DNA from: Psychrilyobacter atlanticus DSM 19335
Lineage (GTDB): Bacteria; Fusobacteriota; Fusobacteriia; Fusobacteriales; Fusobacteriaceae
Length of the DNA stretch: 64,000 nucleotides
Reading direction: 5' to 3'
Assembly (NCBI RefSeq): GCF_000426625.1
Contig: NZ_KE384548.1
Span: 1,026,703-1,090,702 of the forward strand
Both the position numbers and the translations under genes were made by a program. This document shows positions 34,427 through 42,823 of this stretch, piece by piece (positions within the stretch are counted from its first letter, which is position 1; the number at the start of each line of letters is the position of its first letter). Below the pieces are notes generated by a model. The model made no database searches. It was given only the letters and a program-made list of their open reading frames with translations, and was not told the DNA's origin.

Positions 34427-36385
34427 TTATAGTTCTACTCTGTTTCTCCCATTTTCTTTGGCTTTATAAAGCATCTTATCTGCCATATTTATAAGTATTT
34501 CTATATTATCTCCAACTTTTGGAATCAGAGAAGCTCCTCCTAGACTGATTGTAACTTTTTTCCCATGTTTTGATTTAATATGCTCTATATTTAAATTTGT
34601 AATATTTTTTATTATAGTTTCAGAAACTACTTCAGCCCCCTCTAAGTCAGTGTCATAAAGAAGAATTATAAACTCCTCTCCCCCATAGCGGCCAACGATA
34701 TCCAGAGGTCTCTTACATGAACTTTTTAAGGTCTTAGCAATTTTTCTTAAACATTCATCTCCAGCCTGATGGCCATAATAGTCGTTATAAAGCTTAAATT
34801 TATCGACATCTCCCATTATGATAGAAACTTTTTTTTTATACCTGATGGCTTCCTTCCAATTTTTAATGGATAACTCATTAAACCCACGTCTATTATAAAT
34901 CTTTGTAAGGGTGTCTATTATTGAAAGAGTTTTTAATTCCTCCATTACCTTTTTTAAACTTGTAATATCCTGCACTACTCCGATTATACCGGTTTTTTCT
35001 CCGTCCAAATCTTTAAATATCGATTTATGAAATATTACATCCCTTTCGTAGCCAACCATTTTATTTATAAGTTTTCTTTCATATAACTGAGCTTTTCCTG
35101 TTTTCATAAGTTCCTCATCGGCCCTGTGATACATGTCTGCTCTATCCTTTGGAAATATATCGTATACAGTTTTCCCCTGCAATTCTTCTTTTCTTATCCC
35201 AATATATTTGGCATAGGTTTCATTGCACCCTAAATATCTGTACTCTTCATCCTTAAAATAAACAGGTTCAGGAATTGTATCCAATAAAGTTTCAAGAAAA
35301 GAAACCTTCTCCTTTAAGATCCTTTTTCGCTCTAATACTATCTCCCCCATCTCTAGAAATTTATCTGCCAACTTTTCTATCTCCGATATATTATATTTTT
35401 TCTTTTCCGGTAACTCTTCATTGGAGACCTTCTCGGCTATTTTTTTCAATTTTTTTATATCATTCAAGATTTTTTTTACTATGAAGTAAACAGTAGATAT
35501 CATTAGCAGGGTGAATAATCCCAATATCAAAATTATATATTTATAAAAATCCCAGATAAAAATAAATTTTCTGCCCTCTTCCTCTATAAAGATAGTAGTC
35601 CATCCAGTTTTTCTTATCTTTAAATAATTTTCTATTGTATCATCGAATATCTCTTTTTTTATCAAATCCACTTGACTATTACCCATATTTTTCTTCATGA
35701 AGATATATTTGTATCTTAGGGCATTTTTCCTTTCGGTGCTCATCTCTCCTACATTATAAAAAATAGCATTTCCATCATTATCCAAAATAAACATTTTACT
35801 ACCGCTATTCTTAGCAAGCTTATTAAAAATTTTGCTGAAACTTTTCAAAGTTATATTAGCAACTAAAATATTTTTATCGAATCTTTTTGCCACCATAATT
35901 TGTTCTTTTCCATTTCTAGAATAAAATTCAAACTCCGACCATGAGGCTTTTTTTTCATTCACGGCTCTTTCTATAAATTTAAAATTAGACATGTCATCCC
36001 CTGCATCTTCTCCTACAGAAGAGTGTTTGATGACACCATTTAAATCCAATATATCCAGTTTCTCTACTCCTTCAAAATTTTTCCTCCATACCTTTAAATA
36101 GTTATTTTTTTCTTCTTCTTTCAGCTCTTCCCTTGAAAGAACTCTATTGGTTTGATCTAATATATGCTCATAATCTTCAAAAAAATGATCTATCATTATT
36201 TCTACCATTGTATTTCTTCTGAGTATAGTTTTTTTTATACTGGCTGCTGATATGGACAGCACCAGCCAATTTACTAAAAACATAGGAAGAATAACCATTA
36301 AAATAAGTTTATATAATAAAAGATGCTTTATGCTTGTAATTTTCAAAAAAAACCTCCCATCAAATATTAATTTAAAAAGTCTCAC
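34427..36385 (-). CDS. Membrane diguanylate cyclase with sensor, PAS and GGDEF domains
   Basis: 652 residues. A membrane helix (about 27-50), an extracytoplasmic Cache-like sensor (50-280, with WSEFEFYSRNGKEQIMVAKRF), a second helix (about 285-310), a HAMP-like linker, a PAS domain (about 360-470, VYFKDEEYRYLGCNETYAKYIGI) and a GGDEF domain (490-652). The cyclase site is RYGGEEFIIL and the inhibitory I-site RxxD is present as RPLD, so feedback control is expected. The preceding gene, 10 bases upstream, encodes a periplasmic binding protein that could deliver a ligand to the sensor. Confidence 0.95.
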   Translation of the reverse strand: MRLFKLIFDGRFFLKITSIKHLLLYKLILMVILPMFLVNWLVLSISAASIKKTILRRNTMVEIMIDHFFEDYEHILDQTNRVLSREELKEEEKNNYLKVWRKNFEGVEKLDILDLNGVIKHSSVGEDAGDDMSNFKFIERAVNEKKASWSEFEFYSRNGKEQIMVAKRFDKNILVANITLKSFSKIFNKLAKNSGSKMFILDNDGNAIFYNVGEMSTERKNALRYKYIFMKKNMGNSQVDLIKKEIFDDTIENYLKIRKTGWTTIFIEEEGRKFIFIWDFYKYIILILGLFTLLMISTVYFIVKKILNDIKKLKKIAEKVSNEELPEKKKYNISEIEKLADKFLEMGEIVLERKRILKEKVSFLETLLDTIPEPVYFKDEEYRYLGCNETYAKYIGIRKEELQGKTVYDIFPKDRADMYHRADEELMKTGKAQLYERKLINKMVGYERDVIFHKSIFKDLDGEKTGIIGVVQDITSLKKVMEELKTLSIIDTLTKIYNRRGFNELSIKNWKEAIRYKKKVSIIMGDVDKFKLYNDYYGHQAGDECLRKIAKTLKSSCKRPLDIVGRYGGEEFIILLYDTDLEGAEVVSETIIKNITNLNIEHIKSKHGKKVTISLGGASLIPKVGDNIEILINMADKMLYKAKENGRNRVEL

Positions 36386-36395
36386 TCAAAACTTA

Positions 36396-37520
36396 TTATT
36401 TTCCCAGTTCAATTTTTTTAAATTTTTTATTTTTTATCTGAAATATATAAAGTTCTTTCTCCCGGTCACCATACTTGTCAAATTTTCCAGGCTGGAGAAA
36501 GAATTTATTTGATCCAGGCGATAAAATTTCTATTTTTAATTCCTTACTGCTCATACCTTTATACCTCTTGAGAGCCCCCGACAAAATATTCATACTCTCA
36601 TACCCAAAAAGAGCAGAGGGACTGATATTTTTATTAAAATTTTTCAGATATTTGTTTTTAAATTTTTGAAACTCTTCTCCTGAAAAATTTTCATCGTAAT
36701 CAGTTATAAAGTATGTACCCTCAATGTATTTACCTCCATAGACTATAAAATCTTTGTGAAATCCCCAGTCAGAAGAGATGATGGGTATATTAGTATCCAG
36801 CTTCCTTATATTTTTAACTGTCTCTGCAGCATCTAGGGGACTTTCAATTAACAATACTCCTCCTATTTCATCTTCTATACTAGGAAAATAAGACTCCAAT
36901 AGATCATTTTTAGTTTTAATATAGAAATTATTCATATTATCTTTATCTGTTAAAAAATTTTTCAGATATCCTTTTTTAAATGAAGATGCATAACTTTTAT
37001 TTTCATCGCTATAAATTATTAAAACTTTTTTCATATGAAAGTGTTCTTTGGATATTTTTGCTGTTAATTCTGCAATTTTTTCATCTGAACTAATCAGCCT
37101 TATAAAGTAATCATCTATTCCTGAAAGCTCAGTAGTTGTAACTGTAGGACTTATTATCAACACCTCCCTTTCATCTCCTATTTTATTTATAGCCAGAGCC
37201 ATCTTAGATGTCAGAGGACCTATTATGGCCGCTACTTTTTTATCTATAAGTTCATGTGCGGCTTTTTTGGCAGACTCTTCGTCGTGCTTATCATCCCTTA
37301 TTATGAGATTGATCTTTGGCTCATAAAATTTCTGCTTTCTGTTAAAATCTTCAGCAGCCATAACTACGCCGTTTAATACATCGACTCCATGATCTGAATA
37401 TAATCCTGACAAAGTGCTAATAACACCTATGTTTATACTTTTTTTATTTTTAAATACAGCTCCTAAAATTAATACTATTATTAAAATAATTATCGTTAAA
37501 ACACAATATATCTTTTTCAT
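36396..37520 (-). CDS. Leucine-type periplasmic binding protein, probable cyclase partner
   Basis: 374 residues. N-terminal membrane anchor or uncleaved signal (residues 5-25, no lipobox), then a type I periplasmic binding fold of the Peripla_BP_6 (LivJ) family: NIGVISTLSGLYSDHGVDVLNGVVMA, AAIIGPLTSKMALAINKIG, VLIISPTVTTTELSG, FGYESMNILSGALKR. No ABC permease or ATPase genes are near. It is co-transcribed with the diguanylate cyclase, so a signalling rather than uptake role is likely, comparable to receptor-coupled binding proteins. Confidence 0.87.
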   Translation of the reverse strand: MKKIYCVLTIIILIIVLILGAVFKNKKSINIGVISTLSGLYSDHGVDVLNGVVMAAEDFNRKQKFYEPKINLIIRDDKHDEESAKKAAHELIDKKVAAIIGPLTSKMALAINKIGDEREVLIISPTVTTTELSGIDDYFIRLISSDEKIAELTAKISKEHFHMKKVLIIYSDENKSYASSFKKGYLKNFLTDKDNMNNFYIKTKNDLLESYFPSIEDEIGGVLLIESPLDAAETVKNIRKLDTNIPIISSDWGFHKDFIVYGGKYIEGTYFITDYDENFSGEEFQKFKNKYLKNFNKNISPSALFGYESMNILSGALKRYKGMSSKELKIEILSPGSNKFFLQPGKFDKYGDREKELYIFQIKNKKFKKIELGK

Positions 37521-37624
37521 TAAAATCTCCCTAGACTACATTTTTTTTATTTAATATTTATAAACTACTACATATATCTACCACTTAAACAATAAATTCC
37601 CTTCATAAACATCCAGATCTAACC

Positions 37625-37678
37625 TTGACTTTTCTTTTTTTTAGTTGTAATATCTTTCATATCCCCCCCTAGGGGATA
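37625..37678 (+). promoter_or_regulatory. MATE promoter with CsoR-family operator
   Basis: A strong promoter (TTGACT at 37625, 17-base spacer, TAATAT at 37648) is followed by TATCCCCCCCTAGGGGATA (37660-37678), a GC tract inside an inverted repeat with TA edges. This is the operator style of CsoR/RcnR/FrmR repressors, and it covers the expected start site. The CsoR-family gene lies downstream at 39173. Confidence 0.82.
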
Positions 37679-37701
37679 CAAAAGAATGATGGAGGCTTTT
37701 T

Positions 37702-39078
37702 ATGAAAGAAAAATTACAGTCTGTTAAAATAATCATCGCTTTAGCTGTCCCCGCTATCCTTGAAAATACCATGCAGATATCTGTAGGATTTATAGATACA
37801 TTTTTTATCGGTAAAATTGGTACTGAAGCACTGGCAGGGGTCAGTGCTTCCAATAGTATTATGAATATATATATATCTTTTTTCCTGGCTGTCAGTGTGG
37901 GATGCAGTGCATTGATGACCAGAAATATAGGAATGAAAGATTATAAAAACACCAATCATATCCTCCACCAATCTATAAATTTAGCTGTAGGAATAGGTCT
38001 TCTCAGCGGATTGATTAATATAATTTTTGGTAAATCTCTCCTCTCCTTATTGGGTTTGAGTTCCAATGTTATTAAAATTACCCTGCCTTATTTTTGGGCT
38101 GTGGCCGTTCCCGGAGTTTTAATCTCCCTTTCTATGATCTTGTCCAGTGCATTGAGAAGTAACAAAGATACCAAAACTCCTATGAAAGTTGGATTTATTG
38201 TAAATATTTTAAATACCGTTCTTAACTATTTTCTTATCTTCGGCTTAGGGAACTGGAGTGGGTTAGGTCTTTTAGGAGCCGGAATAGCTACAACTATTGC
38301 CAGAGGAGTGGGAGTTATCCTCCTATGGAAATCCTTAACAGTTTCTAAAAAGAGTAATACCGATAGATCATCACCCAATATTTTTTTAAAACAAAATAAA
38401 TTATTTAAACTGAACTGGGAGACTATAAAAGATATAAGTACTATAAGTATTCCTGCTGCAATGGAAAAATTAATTATGCGGACAGGACAGCTGCTGTATA
38501 TATCTATGATCATCTCCATAAGTGAAGCTACCTATGCCGCCCATAATATTGCCGGAGTTATCGAATCTTTTACCTACCTTCCTGCTATGGGATTTGGAGT
38601 TGTAGCTGCTACTTTAGTAGGGCAGCAGCTTGGAGAAGGTGATATAAAATCCGCAAAAGAATCCGGTATCATATGCTATATACTGGCAGTAATTTTTATG
38701 AGCATTGCAGGGGTTCTAATTTTTATTTTTGCTCCCTATCTTACCAACATCTTCTCTGAAGATCCCAATATTATCAGAGACGGTTCAAAAGCCTTGAGAA
38801 TAATTGCATTTGTTCAGCCTGCTTTAGCCGCAACCTTTGTTATCACTTCAGCACTTCAGGGAGCCGGGGATACTAAATATCCCATGTACATAACATTTAT
38901 TGGGATATGGTTTATCAGAGTAGCCGGAATATACATCCTTGGTATAAAATTAAATATGGGAATTACAGGAGTATGGCTGGCTATAGCTGCTGACATAGTC
39001 CTACGGGGTGCCCTTCTCCTACTGAGGTTTATCAAAGTCAAACCTTTAACCGAAACCGATATCAACTACATAAAATAG
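37702..39078 (+). CDS. MATE family efflux transporter
   Basis: 458 residues, twelve membrane helices in two bundles of six. Conserved features include LAVPAILENTMQISVGFIDTFFIGKIG at the start, AAHNIAGVIESFTYLPAMGFGVVAATLVGQQLGEG, and LQGAGDTKYPMYITFIGIWFIRV. MATE proteins export cationic drugs or toxic metabolites with Na+ or H+. The GC-tract operator in its promoter and the CsoR-family gene 94 bases downstream suggest control by metal, sulfide/persulfide or aldehyde stress, unusual for this family. Ribosome site GGAGG seven bases before ATG. Confidence 0.93.
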   Translation: MKEKLQSVKIIIALAVPAILENTMQISVGFIDTFFIGKIGTEALAGVSASNSIMNIYISFFLAVSVGCSALMTRNIGMKDYKNTNHILHQSINLAVGIGLLSGLINIIFGKSLLSLLGLSSNVIKITLPYFWAVAVPGVLISLSMILSSALRSNKDTKTPMKVGFIVNILNTVLNYFLIFGLGNWSGLGLLGAGIATTIARGVGVILLWKSLTVSKKSNTDRSSPNIFLKQNKLFKLNWETIKDISTISIPAAMEKLIMRTGQLLYISMIISISEATYAAHNIAGVIESFTYLPAMGFGVVAATLVGQQLGEGDIKSAKESGIICYILAVIFMSIAGVLIFIFAPYLTNIFSEDPNIIRDGSKALRIIAFVQPALAATFVITSALQGAGDTKYPMYITFIGIWFIRVAGIYILGIKLNMGITGVWLAIAADIVLRGALLLLRFIKVKPLTETDINYIK

Positions 39079-39172
39079 TTGTAAGTTTATAATAATCATT
39101 GTATATTAAAATAAGAGTTCTATAGATTTGTAGCCGGATACACTATTATTTTATAAGAAAGGAGTGATTTAA

Positions 39173-39439
39173 ATGGGAAGTCATCCTAATCAAAAACAAA
39201 TGATCAATAGATTTTCTAGAATTATCGGTCATACTGAAGCTATCAAAAGAATGATCAGCGAAGAAAAAGAGTGTGAAGATATACTGATACAGATCGCAGC
39301 TGTTCGTTCGGCTCTTAATAATGCAGGAAAGATTATATTAAAGGAACACATCAGCCACTGCACAGTAGATGCTGTAAAAAATAATGATTCTGAAGCATTG
39401 AATAAATTAAATAAAGCAATCGATAAATTTATGAAATAA
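39173..39439 (+). CDS. CsoR/RcnR/FrmR family repressor
   Basis: 88 residues, an all-helical DUF156 protein. Ligand residues are Cys34 (KECEDI), His59 and Cys63 (HISHC), the W-X-Y pattern of Cu(I)-type CsoR, and there are histidines near the N-terminus (His4, His20) as in RcnR/FrmR. It binds GC-tract operators and is released by metal or electrophile. The likely operator is 37660-37678 in front of the MATE gene, with which it probably forms an operon. Ligand (copper, nickel/cobalt, formaldehyde) cannot be decided. AAAGGAG precedes the ATG. Confidence 0.92.
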   Translation: MGSHPNQKQMINRFSRIIGHTEAIKRMISEEKECEDILIQIAAVRSALNNAGKIILKEHISHCTVDAVKNNDSEALNKLNKAIDKFMK

Positions 39440-39660
39440 ATTTTCGATTCTGAGAAGAGAACTCTAAAAGGTTCTTTTTTTATTTACTCCTCAATATAAC
39501 TTAATTTTTTTATTTAGACTATTTATTTATAACTTTATCGTTTTTTGATCTATTTCTTTAATCTTCACAATTATTTCACATTAAAAGGTTAAAGTATGTT
39601 AAAATAAATTAATAAATTAATTTTTTTTAATAATCGATTGAATAATACGGAGGTATAGGT

Positions 39661-39843
39661 ATGAAAAAAATAATATTAGGTATGATGTTGGTAATGGGAT
39701 CACTATCTTTTGCCACTGATAATGATACAAATAAGGTTTCTGATGGTTTGAAAAATGAAAAATCTCAGGATCAAGATTTGGAAAAATCAGTAAAAATCAG
39801 TAATATCTTTGATAATTATAAGCCATTAAACACAAACAGCTAA
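39661..39843 (+). CDS. Small secreted protein of unknown function
   Basis: 60 residues. A typical signal peptide (MKKIILGMMLVMGSLSFA, cleavage about 18) is followed by about 42 highly charged, Asp/Asn/Lys-rich residues with no cysteine and no recognised domain. It has its own ribosome site (GGAGG) and a terminator follows at 39930. The signal peptide closely resembles that of the surface repeat protein at 11287. A periplasmic peptide is the simplest reading. Confidence 0.65.
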   Translation: MKKIILGMMLVMGSLSFATDNDTNKVSDGLKNEKSQDQDLEKSVKISNIFDNYKPLNTNS

Positions 39844-39929
39844 TAATCATTTATATGATTCCAGAAAATAAAAAAATTCCCACGATCTCCCTACTACAAA
39901 ACTTAAGATTTTTTATTTTTTTACAAAAT

Positions 39930-39976
39930 TAAAAACAAGAGTGATTTTTTCATAAAAATCTCCTCTTGTTTTTTTT
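39930..39976 (+). terminator. Terminator of the small secreted protein gene
   Basis: AAAACAAGAG and CTCTTGTTTT form the base of a hairpin with an inner GATTTTT/AAAAATC stem, followed by a T-run. Confidence 0.88.
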
Positions 39977-40119
39977 AATATCCATCACTCAGCTATAATA
40001 TACCTATAGACTCAATTTACCTAAATAAATTGAAAAAATTATATCTTCAGGGTCTATAAAAAGGATTAAATATGGTATATACTCTAGATTGAATAATTTT
40101 AATTTTGGAGGAGTTAACT

Positions 40120-40824
40120 ATGAATATAGATGTAATATTTTCTGCCAATGAAGTAACAAAAGACAGAGTAGAGGGAAAAATAGTTGTGGTAATTGATGTT
40201 TTAAGAGCTACCAGTGTTATGCTTACAGCCATGAACAATGGGGCTGTAGAAATAAGACCATTTAAAGAGATCAATAAACTGATCTCTTATACCAAAGATC
40301 TCAAAGGGATCTTAAGATGCGGAGAGAGAAATGGGACTAAGATAGTTGGTTTTGACCTGGGGAACTCACCCCTGGAATATAAATCTGAAATAGTTCATGG
40401 AAAAATTATCTGTATGACTACTTCAAATGGGACAAACGCACTGGTTAACAGCAGTTATGGTAAGAAAATTTTCATAGGGAGTTTTTTTAATCTGGATCTA
40501 CTCTGCAAAAAAATAAATGAAATAGGTGAGGATTTAGTAATCGTTTGTGCCGGAACCAACGGTGAATTTTCTTTGGATGATTCCCTATGTGCAGGGGAAA
40601 TAGTTAAAAGGTTGGAATATAGAACCCTCAGTGATAGTGCCAGAGCGATGTATATGATAGCTTCTATCCCTGGGACTCTAAAAGATAAATTAAAAGAAAC
40701 AAAACACTATAACTTTTTAAAAGAATTAGGAGAAGTAAAAGATTTAGAAAACTGTTTTTCCGTAGATAGTCAGAACATCATCTTAGAATACAGAGACGGT
40801 ATCATAAAGAAGTATGAGGAATAA
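40120..40824 (+). CDS. comB: ComB family 2-phosphosulfolactate phosphatase
   Basis: 234 residues from the ATG at 40120, preceded by TTGGAGGAG. ComB hydrolyses 2-phosphosulfolactate to sulfolactate, a step of coenzyme M synthesis in methanogens; many bacteria carry the gene without coenzyme M, with unknown or sulfolactate-related roles. Conserved ComB blocks: KIVVVIDVLRATSVMLTAMNNGA, CGERNGTKIVGFDLGNSPLEY, MTTSNGTNALV and ICAGTNGEFSLDDSLCAGEI-like VIVCAGTNGEFSLDD. No other sulfolactate genes are visible. It lies 73 bases before, and in the same direction as, the unknown cluster. Confidence 0.9.
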   Translation: MNIDVIFSANEVTKDRVEGKIVVVIDVLRATSVMLTAMNNGAVEIRPFKEINKLISYTKDLKGILRCGERNGTKIVGFDLGNSPLEYKSEIVHGKIICMTTSNGTNALVNSSYGKKIFIGSFFNLDLLCKKINEIGEDLVIVCAGTNGEFSLDDSLCAGEIVKRLEYRTLSDSARAMYMIASIPGTLKDKLKETKHYNFLKELGEVKDLENCFSVDSQNIILEYRDGIIKKYEE

Positions 40825-40897
40825 TCAAATAAAATTTCAAATATCGATGAAAAAATTGAGACATAAATACTTAGATAAATATAGGGGTGGAGGAGTT

Positions 40898-41800
40898 ATG
40901 AAAAAAATATTGGAAGAAAACAGGGTAGTTGTAGACATAAAAAACGAAGAGGAGTTATTAAACACGGCAGATCTGATGATAGATATGTTAAGGGACAGGG
41001 AAACTGTAAAAAAAATAAGTGAGTATAATGAGGAAGTAGAAGGTTTCATCCTTCAATTTGGTAATAAAATTCAGGATGAGTTTATAGAGTGGACCCTGGA
41101 AGATATAGAAAAGGAGTTAGACTTTGAATTTTATGAAGAGGATATTAATGAAAGCTACCTGACATATTTATTCGCTCTAGGAGAGATAGATGGCGGGAAG
41201 GAAAAGATATTGGAGATACTGGATACAATTATATCAGATGAAGAACTCTCTCATATGTATGAAAATGAGTTTATCTATATACATGAAACTCCTTTCTATG
41301 TATTATCCAATCTCTATCCAGAATATTCATATTACCTTGGAACTATTGTAAACGAGATGCCATTAACAGTGAAAGATCACTGGTATTTAGAGCTGGGCAG
41401 TGAAACTATTCAAAAAATGGATAAAGATATAAATTCACTGAAATTATTTTCCCACCTTTTTGCCAGTCATTGCATAATTGAACTATTTGAAGAGGAGTAC
41501 GAAGAACTTGGAGAAGAATTAGCAGGTGCAATAATAGAGGACGAAACTAACTATAAGTTATTTATCGAAAATTTCAGTGCCAGAATATTTGATAATCACC
41601 TGAAAAGTGATGAATCTGACCTTAAGACCTATGTAGAAACCTTTATAGAGGAGAGAAATCAACATGTAGAACAACTTATAGAAGATGAATTAGAGATAGA
41701 TAATACAAAAGAATTAATGAATAGGATAGAGGTCCATGAAATCTTAGAAAAGATTCAGTGGGTAAAGGCAGCGAGAAAAAATATGGAAAGAAACAATTAA
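40898..41800 (+). CDS. Acidic protein, member 1 of the YWDDEHA-type cluster
   Basis: 300 residues from ATG 40898 (GGAGGAG eight bases upstream); the longer frame from 40814 overlaps comB and lacks a ribosome site. Very acidic, predicted mostly helical, no signal peptide or membrane segment. Its centre (about 95-165) aligns by eye with the module of the larger neighbours: ESYLTYLFALGEIDGGKEKILEILD, then FYVLSNLYPEYSYYLG, corresponding to IYGFVRLYPEYTYLLG in the 964-residue protein. The WDDEHA part is not retained. I recognise no named domain; it may be a truncated paralogue or a partner protein. Confidence 0.7.
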   Translation: MKKILEENRVVVDIKNEEELLNTADLMIDMLRDRETVKKISEYNEEVEGFILQFGNKIQDEFIEWTLEDIEKELDFEFYEEDINESYLTYLFALGEIDGGKEKILEILDTIISDEELSHMYENEFIYIHETPFYVLSNLYPEYSYYLGTIVNEMPLTVKDHWYLELGSETIQKMDKDINSLKLFSHLFASHCIIELFEEEYEELGEELAGAIIEDETNYKLFIENFSARIFDNHLKSDESDLKTYVETFIEERNQHVEQLIEDELEIDNTKELMNRIEVHEILEKIQWVKAARKNMERNN

Positions 41801-41905
41801 AATTAATGAGATCGAATAAAAGAGATCAATATAAAATATCAGAATAACATTAAAAATTATGAAAGATCATATTTTTTTAACTGTATCGATCTACTGGGAG
41901 GCAGT

Positions 41906-42790
41906 ATGCATAGGATAGTTTTAGACATGGGAAAAAATGAAATTGACAGGTATAGGAAAGCTGCTATAGAGTTAATAACTCTCATAAGAACCTTTAGAAA
42001 AAAATCCCTAAAAGAATTTAAACTAAAAATAGAAACAAGTACAGGAGAACCACTGGATATTTCCCATTTAAAAAGCAGAGGTCTATATGATGATTACAGT
42101 AACCATTGGAAAACTCACGGTTCCGAATTTATATTTATATTAAAATTAATAGAGCTGAATATGGAAGACAGGGCCAGTGATATAGGATGGGAGATAGTAA
42201 AAGTAGCTCAAAGTGTTCAAACTCCTGATTTTCTATTTGTAGAAACTGGATATACTTTTGGACTGGATATCCTATATGCTGTTGCCGGAACCTATCCAAA
42301 TTGGACGAAATTATTTAACGACTTCCTACAAGAAAGCTGGGACTCCAGCCTGGTTCCCCCATACTCAAATATGATGGAGGATCTCATTGAAAAAAACCAG
42401 GAGAAAAAACCAAGAGCATGGGTTAAATCTTATGGAATTTTCGGATTTGCCAGTGATTTTGTAGCAGGTATAAATATCAGTCTGACTCCACCTAGACTTA
42501 ATCGAAAAGCTGAGATAGGGAGCTATATAGGGTGTGTCTATACTCTGGCCGATAATTTATTTAAAGACAACTCTCAAACTCTCAATATATTTGTAGGTGT
42601 AGAGGTAAAAGATTTTGAAGGAAGGGTAGTCCATACAGATAGATGGCCGGATATAGCTTTCAAAGGGAGAAACAATAGTTCTTGCTTTGTGGCAGAGGAA
42701 GGGGAATTATTTGAAGGGCATTGGAAGTTTACAGTTACACACAACGGGAAGGAACTGTATGAACAGACCATCCCTGTTATGGTAATGTAA
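41906..42790 (+). CDS. Unknown protein, member 2 of the YWDDEHA-type cluster
   Basis: 294 residues, ribosome site GGGAGG. No signal peptide. The stretch about 70-150 (SEFIFILKLIELNMEDRASDIG, then LDILYAVAGTYPNWTKLFNDFLQESWDSS) follows the order of the shared module, with ESWDSS at the place of PYWDDEHA. The last 100 residues look like a beta sandwich (IFVGVEVKDFEGRVVH, GELFEGHWKFTVTHNGKELYEQTIPV), different from the other members. Soluble cytoplasmic protein; function unknown. It lies 105 bases after member 1 and 33 before member 3, in one operon. Confidence 0.7.
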   Translation: MHRIVLDMGKNEIDRYRKAAIELITLIRTFRKKSLKEFKLKIETSTGEPLDISHLKSRGLYDDYSNHWKTHGSEFIFILKLIELNMEDRASDIGWEIVKVAQSVQTPDFLFVETGYTFGLDILYAVAGTYPNWTKLFNDFLQESWDSSLVPPYSNMMEDLIEKNQEKKPRAWVKSYGIFGFASDFVAGINISLTPPRLNRKAEIGSYIGCVYTLADNLFKDNSQTLNIFVGVEVKDFEGRVVHTDRWPDIAFKGRNNSSCFVAEEGELFEGHWKFTVTHNGKELYEQTIPVMVM

Positions 42791-42823
42791 AAATTATGAT
42801 AATTAAATATAATAGGAGTTTTT

